From Eubacteriales bacterium (GTDB taxonomy: Bacteria; Bacillota; Clostridia; Oscillospirales; Oscillospiraceae): a stretch of DNA of 36,595 nucleotides. The position numbers were made by a program, and so were the translations under genes. Below, in pieces: positions 29,443 through 36,312 of the stretch. The DNA lies in the NCBI GenBank assembly GCA_030531595.1, contig JAUNND010000019.1:1-36595 (forward strand), given 5' to 3'. The notes beneath the pieces are model-generated. The model was not told the origin of the DNA, searched no databases, and saw nothing but the letters and a program-made list of their open reading frames with translations. Every line of letters begins with the position of its first letter. Position 1 is the stretch's first letter.

Positions 29443-30600
29443 TTACTTAACGGTGATGCCGTCGATGATAAGATCAAAGTAAGGAGCGGAGCGGGTCTCG
29501 GACTCATGGAAGTAGCCGTCCCAGATGCACTCGTTGCCCTCGTAGAAAGCAACCTTGTCATAGGTGGTGAGGGTCTCGCCGCCAACGGTCCAGGTGGAGC
29601 AGTCGAACACCTTCAGAGAACCGTCAATAAGAGCAGCCTCGACCTCGGCAAGCTTCTCAGCGGTACCGGCTGCGGCGACATTCTCGTTCAGCTCGGTCAG
29701 AGCGACAGCACCTGCGTCGATACCGGCAGTCCAGTTGACGTCAAAGTTCTCACCTGCGAGAACGGCGTTGATAGCATAGGTGAAGTAAGGAGTCCAGTCA
29801 ATGCGGGAGGAGATAATGTAGGTATTGGGGCAGGCGGTCTGGGTGGAGCCGTTGTAGGAGACGTTGGGAACGCCGGCAGCCTCGCAGGCATTTGGTGCGC
29901 CCATGGAGTCAGCGTGCTGGGAAACAAGGACTGCGCCGCCCTTGATCAGAGCTTCTGCGGATTCCTTTTCGAGGGTCTCATCGTACCAGGAGCCGGTGTA
30001 GATAACGTCCATGGTGACGGAGGGGCAGACATACTTTGCACCGAGGTAGAAGGAGGTGTAGCCGGAAATGACCTCTGCGTAAGGCATAGCACCGACATAG
30101 CCCATCTTGGCCTGATCTGCGGTGATCTTGCCGGACTCGATCATCTCATTGAGCTTCATGCCTGCTGCAACACCAGCAATGAAGCGTCCCTGATAGATGT
30201 CTGCAAAAGCGTTGTGGTAGTTGTCCAATCCGGAGTCGGCAGCCATATCACCGGTGCAGGAAATGAACTGGACCTCGGGGAACTCCTGTGCTGCCTGAAG
30301 GATGTACGGCTGATGACCGTAGCTGTCACCGATAACGAGAGCGCAGCCTGCGTCGGCAAGGTCTGCGGATGCATCGTATGCGGTCTGGTCTTCGGGAATG
30401 TTGGTCTTGAGAACGGGGGTAACACCGGTGGCTTCGCAGGCAGCGTAGAAAGCGTCGATAAAGTTCTTGTCGTAGCCGGAGTTCTCATCATGCAGGCAGA
30501 ACAGACCGACAGTTACATCGCTGTTATCAGCGGAAGCGGTGGTTGCGCACAGAGCAAATACCATGCACAGGGAAAGGACGAGAGCGAGGATCTTTTTCAT
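29443..30600 (-). CDS. BMP-family nucleoside-binding protein
   Basis: The 385-aa product has a signal peptide (MKKILALVLSLCMVFALCAT). Its mature part is of the BMP/PnrA type: SGYDKNFIDAFYAACEATGV, GDMAADSGLDNYHNAFADIY and QGRFIAGVAAGMKLNEMIES, then VSQHADSMGAPNACEAAGV. PnrA/NupN-like members bind purine nucleosides at the cell surface. Codon use is more biased than in its neighbours, as expected for an abundant protein. A cysteine lies near the end of the signal peptide (ALCAT), so lipid attachment is likely, though the lipobox is imperfect. The upstream guanine riboswitch points to guanosine or related substrates. Confidence 0.92.
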   Translation of the reverse strand: MKKILALVLSLCMVFALCATTASADNSDVTVGLFCLHDENSGYDKNFIDAFYAACEATGVTPVLKTNIPEDQTAYDASADLADAGCALVIGDSYGHQPYILQAAQEFPEVQFISCTGDMAADSGLDNYHNAFADIYQGRFIAGVAAGMKLNEMIESGKITADQAKMGYVGAMPYAEVISGYTSFYLGAKYVCPSVTMDVIYTGSWYDETLEKESAEALIKGGAVLVSQHADSMGAPNACEAAGVPNVSYNGSTQTACPNTYIISSRIDWTPYFTYAINAVLAGENFDVNWTAGIDAGAVALTELNENVAAAGTAEKLAEVEAALIDGSLKVFDCSTWTVGGETLTTYDKVAFYEGNECIWDGYFHESETRSAPYFDLIIDGITVK

Positions 30601-30663
30601 TTTTGGGTCTCCTTATAAATATTTTTTATTTGTCATAAAGAATACTGTAAGAAGACAGATAAG

Positions 30664-30708
30664 CAAAAATGCACCGGTAACGCGGACTTGGAAAGCGCTA
30701 CCAATGCA
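30664..30708 (-). terminator. Riboswitch terminator before the binding-protein gene
   Basis: On the minus strand TGCATTGGTAGCGC pairs with GCGTTACCGGTGCA (14 pairs including three G-T), followed by TTTTT. It lies between the aptamer and the binding-protein gene and should form when guanine is bound. A smaller CTGTTC/GAACAG hairpin at 30724-30742 lies between aptamer and terminator. Confidence 0.85.
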
Positions 30709-30758
30709 ATATCAAAACTGTGTCTGTTCAAAAAAGGAACAGCCACAAAGTATTAACA

Positions 30759-30830
30759 CATCGATAGTCCGGTCATTTACGGCGTCCGGGTAGAAACTTC
30801 AAATCCATATCATTTGCTATATATCGAATG
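30759..30830 (-). ncRNA. Purine riboswitch, guanine type
   Basis: The aptamer shows all conserved parts. The P1 strands are TATCGAATG (plus strand) and its partner CATCGATA, loop L2 is GATATGG within CAAAT...ATTTG, J2/3 is GTTTCTACC, L3 is CCGTAAA, and the 3' side is CCGGACTAT. The specificity base in ACTAT is C (position 74 in the usual numbering), which selects guanine or hypoxanthine; adenine riboswitches have T. It controls the nucleoside-binding protein gene through the downstream terminator. Confidence 0.95.
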
Positions 30831-30851
30831 CAGTATTCAATTGACGGTAAT

Positions 30852-30880
30852 ATAGTAACAAGAACGGCGGAAATTGTCAA
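30852..30880 (-). promoter_or_regulatory. Promoter of the guanine riboswitch-transporter unit
   Basis: On the minus strand a perfect TTGACA (30880-30875) is 17 bases from TACTAT (30857-30852). The start would be about 15 bases before the aptamer. An imperfect inverted repeat GGCGGAAATTG/CAATTTTCCGCC (30866-30894) surrounds the -35 box and may be a regulator site. Confidence 0.75.
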
Positions 30881-30961
30881 GCCAATTTTCCGCCGATTTT
30901 ACTAAATTATGACACCCTTTTTTGTCAATCTTGCACAAGTCCACACTGACACATTACTGTA

Positions 30962-31459
30962 TTAATCCTTGTCAATTATTATCCGCATAGATTCTCCGCC
31001 CTGAAATACGCCTTTTTTTATATTGTCCTTTGTGTATATCCGTTTGAAGCACTTTGAGGTATTGGAAAAAGAATGGGTCGCGAGAACTGTGAATTTAAGA
31101 AATCCTTTATCCAACGGATATTTTTCTCTGTCAATAAAGAAAGACAATCTGATCGCGTAATCTTCATTCTCACTGCAATTTCTATCAATGAAATCAAGTG
31201 GTTCTTTCCTCGGCTGTATTTTTTCAACATCAAGGATCCCGTCACCCGCATCATAGCAATAGTGTAAAGAATATCTCAGATTATTCAGGTTGACCTTTGA
31301 CTTGTTAACGATTTTTATTCTGTAAACATTGTCGAGCTTGGGGTCTTTACAGATATCCTCAGAAATATTGATCTTTGGTCTTAAACTAAGCAGAAACAGA
31401 GCGAAAATCAGTGACGCAAAAAATCCCGATATTAAACCGCTTATCAACCCATTTATCAT
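30962..31459 (-). CDS. Membrane-anchored hypothetical protein (165 aa), low GC
   Basis: One N-terminal membrane segment (GLISGFFASLIFALFLLSL) is followed by a soluble beta-rich domain with NVYRIKIVNKSKVNLNNLRY. No family is recognised. The pattern could be a small Ig-like or C2-like domain on the cytoplasmic or outer face. The gene is clearly richer in A and T than its neighbours and uses AAA, ATT and TTT codons freely, a sign of recent arrival. It has its own near-consensus promoter and a tiny leader frame. It splits the purine salvage genes from the transporter. Confidence 0.7.
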   Translation of the reverse strand: MINGLISGLISGFFASLIFALFLLSLRPKINISEDICKDPKLDNVYRIKIVNKSKVNLNNLRYSLHYCYDAGDGILDVEKIQPRKEPLDFIDRNCSENEDYAIRLSFFIDREKYPLDKGFLKFTVLATHSFSNTSKCFKRIYTKDNIKKGVFQGGESMRIIIDKD

Positions 31460-31480
31460 ATCTTATATCCTCTTTTTCAT

Positions 31481-31507
31481 TCAGTGGTCAATGTCAAATG
31501 TACGCAT
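31481..31507 (-). CDS. Leader peptide MRTFDIDH
   Basis: An eight-codon frame starts with ATG seven bases after GCGAGGTG, a better ribosome site than that of the main gene. Its stop is followed at once by a second tiny frame (ATGAAAAAGAGGATATAA) that overlaps the main gene's ribosome site. This may be translational control, or a remnant of a displaced gene start. Confidence 0.3.
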   Translation of the reverse strand: MRTFDIDH

Positions 31508-31529
31508 TTCTTTCACCTCGCTTTATTAC

Positions 31530-31558
31530 ATTATATTAAAATATGTTTTGGAAGTCAA
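31530..31558 (-). promoter_or_regulatory. Promoter of the low-GC gene
   Basis: On the minus strand TTGACT (31558-31553) and a perfect TATAAT (31535-31530) are separated by 17 bases. It begins only some 25 bases after the xpt stop and gives this gene independent expression. Confidence 0.75.
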
Positions 31559-31582
31559 TAAAATTATGCAGACATTCTGTTC

Positions 31583-32161
31583 TCAATTATCCTGCACAAA
31601 CTCCAGCGAGTGATCGGACATGGACGCGATCCTTGCCAGAGACTCCACTCTCATGCCCTTGCTTTTAAGAAGCTCTCCGCCGCCCTGAAAGACCTTCTCA
31701 ACGGCGATGCCCGCGCCGACGACGGTGCCGCCCGAGAGCTCAACAAGCTCCTTCAGACCCACAAGCGCCGCACCGGTGGCAAGGAAATCGTCAACTATAA
31801 GCACTCTGTCGGATGCGCCGAGATACTCTTTGGAGCAGACGACAGTGTTTGTATTGCCGTGCGTGAAGCTTTCGACCTCTGTGGAATATACGTTGTCGGA
31901 AATATTCTTCGTCTTGCTCTTCTTGGCAAAAACGACGGGGCAGTCGAACACGAGCCCGACCATGATCGCAATGGCGATACCGGAAGCCTCTATGGTGAGT
32001 ATCTTGTTTATGCCCTCTCCGTCATAGAGCCGTTTCAGCTCAAGTGCCATTTCGTACATGAGCTTCGGGTCGAGCTGATGGTTGAGAAAGCTGTCCACCT
32101 TGAGAATTCCGCCGGGCAGTACCTTGCCGTCTTTGAGGATGCGCTGTTCAAGAAGCTTCAT
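31583..32161 (-). CDS. xpt: Xanthine phosphoribosyltransferase
   Basis: The 192-aa product is Xpt, which converts xanthine and PRPP to XMP in purine salvage. It has the family start LPGGILKVDSFLNHQLDPKL, TIEASGIAIAIMVG and the PRPP-binding loop VLIVDDFLATGAAL. The ATG at 32161 has AAGGAG six bases upstream. A longer frame overlaps the regulator gene and lacks a site. It follows the GntR gene by 16 bases and is likely co-transcribed. No purine riboswitch lies before this operon, unlike Bacillus xpt. Confidence 0.93.
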   Translation of the reverse strand: MKLLEQRILKDGKVLPGGILKVDSFLNHQLDPKLMYEMALELKRLYDGEGINKILTIEASGIAIAIMVGLVFDCPVVFAKKSKTKNISDNVYSTEVESFTHGNTNTVVCSKEYLGASDRVLIVDDFLATGAALVGLKELVELSGGTVVGAGIAVEKVFQGGGELLKSKGMRVESLARIASMSDHSLEFVQDN

Positions 32162-32177
32162 TTTCTGTCTCCTTATT

Positions 32178-32897
32178 TTAGAAAGGTTTTTTTGCATTGT
32201 CTCCCGCCATCGTCAGAAAGCTGAGACTTGCGTCGATATGGTCGCTCATGGCACGGCGTGCAAGCTCCGGAATTCTCATTCGGATCGCCGAGACGATAGC
32301 GGTGTGATTATATGTAACGTTTGGCAGCCACGGATTGGAGCGGCTCGCTTCGTTGGCAATGAAGTTGAGCATGGAGCTCTGATACATGGTGAGTCTCGGC
32401 AGGATGCTCTCATAGCAGCTCATGATGTACGGATTTCCGCATTCCTCTATAAGCAGCCGGTGAAAGGGCATATCCGTGTCCTTCATGCCCGGTATATCCC
32501 GTTTCATGACGCTTGTTTTGAATGCCTCGGCCAGACCGTTCAGACGGTAGATCGTATCCTCGCTCACGGTATGGGCGCAGAGCGCGGCGGCCTCGCTTTC
32601 GATAGCGTCGCGGACGCGGTAGAGATTGATCATATCTCCCATATCAAGGCTCATCACATAGCTCCCGCTGACGCCCTCAAGCTGCACGACGAACCCGATA
32701 TCCGTAAGGTAAGCCACAGCCTCCGCGACCGGTGTGCGTGATATTCCCAGCTCCGACGCCATCTGGTTGACGTTGAGCTTCGTGCCCGGGCATATACGCA
32801 GATTTATTATATCATCATAGATCAGTTCGGCAACTATATCCCGCAGTTTTTTCTCGGGATTTTCGTCTATGGTTTTTTTCAGAGCATATCTATCCAT
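32178..32897 (-). CDS. GntR-family regulator, FCD type
   Basis: The 239-aa product has a GntR winged helix (about 15-80, with KLNVNQMASELGISRTPVAE). A helical FCD ligand-binding domain follows (about 90-225), with DMPFHRLLIEECGN and a later NHTAIVSAIRMR that supply metal-binding Asp and His residues. FCD regulators usually respond to small carboxylic acids or sugars. Its coupling to xpt suggests control of purine salvage, but no operator is evident. It starts 38 bases after the TraX-like gene. Confidence 0.88.
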   Translation of the reverse strand: MDRYALKKTIDENPEKKLRDIVAELIYDDIINLRICPGTKLNVNQMASELGISRTPVAEAVAYLTDIGFVVQLEGVSGSYVMSLDMGDMINLYRVRDAIESEAAALCAHTVSEDTIYRLNGLAEAFKTSVMKRDIPGMKDTDMPFHRLLIEECGNPYIMSCYESILPRLTMYQSSMLNFIANEASRSNPWLPNVTYNHTAIVSAIRMRIPELARRAMSDHIDASLSFLTMAGDNAKKPF

Positions 32898-32935
32898 GAT
32901 CTTCTCCCGTTGTTCCCGTCATATCGGTTGCGGTA

Positions 32936-33775
32936 TCAAAGGACAAAAAGTCCGATAAGGGCGTATATCAGCAGATGAAGCGGATATACGAGGTAAAAAA
33001 GTCTTGATTTTTTCCCCTGCCTGCCGGAATAGAGCGCCGTCAGTATCACGGCGACCAGTGCGCCCGCTGTCAGAAACAGGCCGCTTCCCGCCGTCGGGAG
33101 GTATTTGCAGACGCACCATATCGCCATCGCAAGGCACATGATCCCTCTGTGGCTTCTGAAAAGATACAGTGCGATAATGAGAACAAGCCCCCATATTCCG
33201 TAGTCGCTGTGGAGAAGCACCGAGCCGCTCAGCGCAAGACCGATCACGCTTGCGGCGATCTGTTTTTTCCCCGGCAGCCCGTCTTCAAGCCAAATCTCGA
33301 TGATCCACAGCACGGTGAGGGAGGCTGCGAGTGTGTAAATAACATTCAGCCCCGATTGCCACAGCGTTATGCCGTTCACCACGAGCGAAAAGCCGGTCGG
33401 AAGGAAGGCTATGGCAGTGATGCATACTGTCGGCAGGTATTTTCGTTCTCTGAAAAAGATAAGGAACAGCACGAACGAAAGCACCGCCGCCAGAATGAAT
33501 GTCTCACTGCCGTTGAAAGCAGCGCTCGAAACGGCTTCGGTGATATTATAGTTGTTTGCGCAGAGCGCCAGAGAATAGGGTATCTGAGAGATAAATGCGA
33601 AAACGATAAGTCTCTTCAGATATTTCCCGCGGTTTTTCGTATATCCGAAGCCCTCCGTCAGCAGCAGCGCATACAGCGGAAAGGCGATCCTTCCCAAAGA
33701 GCGCATCACCCAATAGAGTGATGCGCCTGTATGTCGGGTGTAGAGAAGGACCGCTCCGGCATGGTCGATGAGCAT
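32936..33775 (-). CDS. TraX-like membrane protein with unclear N-terminus
   Basis: The 279-aa frame has about eight membrane segments and matches TraX-family proteins: MLIDHAGAVLLY, SLGRIAFPLYALLLTEGFGY and a central helical bundle. TraX acetylates pilin in F plasmids; chromosomal relatives are of unknown role. The ATG at 33775 cuts the family's first helix. The same frame stays open upstream, reading AFVLKLIAVFS, but reaches a stop without a normal start. A GTG at 33824 opens the neighbouring frame (MTGNKR...) right after the Ig-protein gene. A one-base insertion or an ATA start at 33814 would explain this. Confidence 0.75.
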   Translation of the reverse strand: MLIDHAGAVLLYTRHTGASLYWVMRSLGRIAFPLYALLLTEGFGYTKNRGKYLKRLIVFAFISQIPYSLALCANNYNITEAVSSAAFNGSETFILAAVLSFVLFLIFFRERKYLPTVCITAIAFLPTGFSLVVNGITLWQSGLNVIYTLAASLTVLWIIEIWLEDGLPGKKQIAASVIGLALSGSVLLHSDYGIWGLVLIIALYLFRSHRGIMCLAMAIWCVCKYLPTAGSGLFLTAGALVAVILTALYSGRQGKKSRLFYLVYPLHLLIYALIGLFVL

Positions 33776-33833
33776 GGAGAAAACCGCGATAAGTTTTAAT
33801 ACAAATGCGCTTATTCCCCGTCACTCCTCTGCA

Positions 33834-35519
33834 TTATCTGCGCCCGGAACGGCGGTCGCTGTAATTGTCGTAATCGTCGTCGTATTTGCTGCCGTAGTCA
33901 CCGCGGCGGTAGTCCTCCTGCTCGGCGGCTTTCATCTTTTTGAGAATGACCACCGCTGCGATGGCGATTGCGGCTGCCGCGAGCATGGCGGCCAGAGGCA
34001 GAATGAGCCGTGACAGGAACGACTTCTCATTGGCGGGCTGAACGGTAACGGCGGGAGTGGGCGTCGGGCTGGGAGTGCTGACGGCGGCGGTATAGGTGAC
34101 TGCCACGGGAGTCGAGTACACGACCTTACTGGTCTTGCTGCCGTCGGTCGCCCATACGCCGACGTAGTAATACTTGCTGCCTGAGATCTTTTCGGGAGTA
34201 TAGGTCGCGGACTGTGCGCCCGCTATGGCAGTGCCGTTTGCGCTGGAGTTCTTGTCGTTTTTGTACCACTGGTAGCGCAGCTCGCTGCTGTCTCCCTCGC
34301 CGTTGGCGGCGGTGACGCTCAGGGTCGTTGTGTTGCCCTCTTCAATGACCGCGCCCTCCGGCTGGAGCGTGATGCTGGGCGTGGCGATGATATTCTTCAA
34401 AGTCTCGGGAGATATCGTCGCAGTGGCGCCGGGGATATAGGGGCTGGCAGAGGGTGAGGGAGTGGGCGTTGCGGCCGGTGCATTGACGGTGATCTTTGCG
34501 CTGGAGGTTATTTTAAAGTTGAGCCTCTGAGGGGAGTCATAGTAAACGCAGATGACGCTCATGCCGTTCATTTCGTAGGGGATATTTTTGAGCGTCAGCA
34601 CCTGCCGTCCCGCGGAGGTGACGTTTTCGATCACGTCAAGGCCGGGGTAGTAGTTTTTGACCTGATTGGCGGGATAGAAATTGCCCGTTCCGTCGTTCTT
34701 GACGATCCTCCACTGGTAGTTGTCGGCATTGTCGGCCTGGGCGGTAAAGGTAGCCTGACCGCCTGCGTTGACAGTCTCACCGGTGGGGCTCTTTGTGATC
34801 TCTATCTCGACCTTGCCGCCGTAGTAGGCGTATACCATGTTGCTGAATACCATATCGCTCTCGCTCACGCCGTTGGTGGTATATACGCCGCAGCTGTAAA
34901 ACAGCTTTCCGGGGCTCTGGGCGGCAGGGAGATTGTATGTAGCGGAGGTCGCGCCCGTAATGGGCGTACCGTATGACATATCGTTGGTCGAGCTGACATA
35001 CCATTGATACCTTATCTCAAGACCGAGACCGGCATAGTTGTGAGCCGCGCCGATCGTCAGGCTACCGTTCGGATATCCCAGCACAGGGGCGGCAGACTTG
35101 GGCTGAAGGGTGATCGTGGGCGCTGTCGGAGTGATCGCGGGGTTGAGATAGGATGAGGGCGCCTTGGTAGGTGTCGGAGAATAGCCGTTGACGGTGAGAT
35201 TGCAGTGTATGGTCTCCGCCGTCTGGTATCCGCTGGTCACAACGCACCATATGGTGTCGTTGCCGGTCGCGGAGAAGGTCAGGGTGCTGTTCGTGCAGCC
35301 CGAAAGCGCACCGGCGCTGTGATACCACTGGAAGCTGAGCGCACCGTCTCCTCCGGTAGCCTGAACGGAAAAGGTGACGACCTCGTTGGGAGTCGCCGTG
35401 TAAGAGGAATTGAAATTGGGAGAGATGTAAAGCGTACCCGCCGATGCCGCAACAGGCAAAGAGAGCATCACTGCCATCACAAGAAGTATCATTACGGTCT
35501 TTATGTATCTTTTCAGCAT
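33834..35519 (-). CDS. Ig-like domain surface protein
   Basis: The 561-aa protein has a signal peptide ending near AASA (27). Four or so Ig-like repeats follow, each marked by QWY, YQWYVSS, YQWRIV or YQWYKND in one strand and SATY or similar near its end. Pro/Thr/Ser linkers (TPTPSPSASP) join them. A single membrane segment (LPLAAMLAAAAIAIAAVVIL, about 508-530) is followed by a charged cytoplasmic tail rich in Asp, Tyr and Arg. No LPxTG motif is present. It is probably a surface adhesin or wall-spanning stalk. The ligand cannot be told. Confidence 0.82.
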   Translation of the reverse strand: MLKRYIKTVMILLVMAVMLSLPVAASAGTLYISPNFNSSYTATPNEVVTFSVQATGGDGALSFQWYHSAGALSGCTNSTLTFSATGNDTIWCVVTSGYQTAETIHCNLTVNGYSPTPTKAPSSYLNPAITPTAPTITLQPKSAAPVLGYPNGSLTIGAAHNYAGLGLEIRYQWYVSSTNDMSYGTPITGATSATYNLPAAQSPGKLFYSCGVYTTNGVSESDMVFSNMVYAYYGGKVEIEITKSPTGETVNAGGQATFTAQADNADNYQWRIVKNDGTGNFYPANQVKNYYPGLDVIENVTSAGRQVLTLKNIPYEMNGMSVICVYYDSPQRLNFKITSSAKITVNAPAATPTPSPSASPYIPGATATISPETLKNIIATPSITLQPEGAVIEEGNTTTLSVTAANGEGDSSELRYQWYKNDKNSSANGTAIAGAQSATYTPEKISGSKYYYVGVWATDGSKTSKVVYSTPVAVTYTAAVSTPSPTPTPAVTVQPANEKSFLSRLILPLAAMLAAAAIAIAAVVILKKMKAAEQEDYRRGDYGSKYDDDYDNYSDRRSGRR

Positions 35520-35551
35520 TTCCTTGTCCTCCGAAATGTGATTTACATAAT

Positions 35552-35580
35552 ATTATATATCGCTTTTTCGACAATTACAA
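35552..35580 (-). promoter_or_regulatory. Promoter of the Ig-like protein gene
   Basis: On the minus strand TTGTAA (35580-35575) and TATAAT (35557-35552) are 17 bases apart. GGAGG lies just before the ATG. The 230 bases between this gene and the tRNA hold only the two divergent promoters and AT-rich DNA. Confidence 0.55.
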
Positions 35581-35712
35581 TAGTTATTTCTGCTGTTGTT
35601 GAAAAAGACGCATCGAATTTTAAAAAGTTTCACCGCGATCAAAGTTTTTTTGGCGATTTGGGGTGCATCTTTACGATAAACCGCAATAATTTGCATTTTG
35701 AAAAACTGCCTC

Positions 35713-35741
35713 TTGATTTATATGAAACGATGTGATAAAAT
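35713..35741 (+). promoter_or_regulatory. tRNA promoter
   Basis: TTGATT and TAAAAT are 17 bases apart, 12 bases before the mature tRNA-Val 5' end. Confidence 0.7.
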
Positions 35742-35752
35742 AAACAAGCTTT

Positions 35753-35829
35753 GGAGGGCTAGCTCAGCTGGTTAGAGCGTCCGCCTCACACGCGGAAGGT
35801 CGACGGTTCGAGTCCGCCGCTCTCCACCA
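35753..35829 (+). tRNA. tRNA-Val (CAC)
   Basis: The acceptor stem GGAGGGC pairs with GCTCTCC (one G-T). The D arm is GCTCAGCTGGTTAGAGC, and the anticodon stem TCCGC/GCGGA encloses CTCACAC, giving anticodon CAC, which reads GUG. The T arm contains GGTTCGAGTCC. The CCA end is encoded. All arms pair well, so it should be functional. Confidence 0.96.
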
Positions 35830-35834
35830 CATTT

Positions 35835-35890
35835 TGTTGTCATTTTTACACCATTGTGATATTTTGGCGTAAAAATGACAACATTTTTTT
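35835..35890 (+). terminator. tRNA terminator with 15-base inverted repeat
   Basis: TGTTGTCATTTTTAC (35835-35849) and GTAAAAATGACAACA (35869-35883) are perfect inverted repeats around a 19-base loop, followed by seven Ts. The stem is AT-rich. It can serve as the tRNA terminator, but its long arms also look like an element end. Confidence 0.6.
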
Positions 35891-35981
35891 GTCTTTTCGC
35901 TCGCCATTTTTTAATTAGTGGAAACGGGGGTAGAATGCCTTATTTCTCATGTTTTTTGACCGATATGTTGACATTTTTACT

Positions 35982-36017
35982 ACACATTCAAAAAGTGATC
36001 ACTTTTTTTGAATGTGT
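35982..36017. repeat. Near-perfect inverted repeat centred on TGATCA
   Basis: ACACATTCAAAAAGTGAT is followed directly by its complement, with two extra Ts in the right arm. A T-rich stretch follows. It overlaps the first direct repeat described next. Confidence 0.75.
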
Positions 36018-36082
36018 GCTTTTTTACAACATAAAATCGATATGATTTGATATTAAATGTGTAATTTTTTACAACATAAAAT
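36011..36082. repeat. Pair of 27-base direct repeats
   Basis: Positions 36011-36037 and 36056-36082 share AATGTGT, two variable bases, then TTTTTTACAACATAAAAT. They are 45 bases apart. Related but shorter words (TTTTTAC followed by ACAC/ACCA) occur at about 35844 and 35975. The 480 bases between the tRNA and the next gene hold these repeats and no reading frame of merit. Confidence 0.75.
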
Positions 36083-36171
36083 TCAATAAAATTTGGTTAT
36101 GATTATTTAATTTGGACGTGAAATTTTCCGTGATTTGGCGGATTTTCATTCGGTCATTTGGCGGAAATGGG

Positions 36172-36192
36172 AAAACCACCCACGAGGGGTGG
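36172..36192 (-). terminator. Terminator of the partial ATPase gene
   Basis: On the minus strand CCACCCC-TCGT-GGGTGG is followed by TTTT. It lies about 120 bases after the stop of the leftward gene at the right edge. Confidence 0.6.
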
Positions 36193-36312
36193 CCATTCTG
36201 AAATGTTCAGGCTAGGGCTTGAGACAGCCGATGGGGACAACATAGACGCCGTCTTTTCTACGATAGGCATAATCTTTGACCGGTAACAATTGCAAGGAAG
36301 GATGGATTTTCG

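Noticed and set aside
30724..30742. CTGTTC/GAACAG hairpin as the riboswitch terminator
   Set aside because: Its T run lies in the loop rather than after the stem. The 14-pair hairpin at 30664-30708 is a far better terminator.
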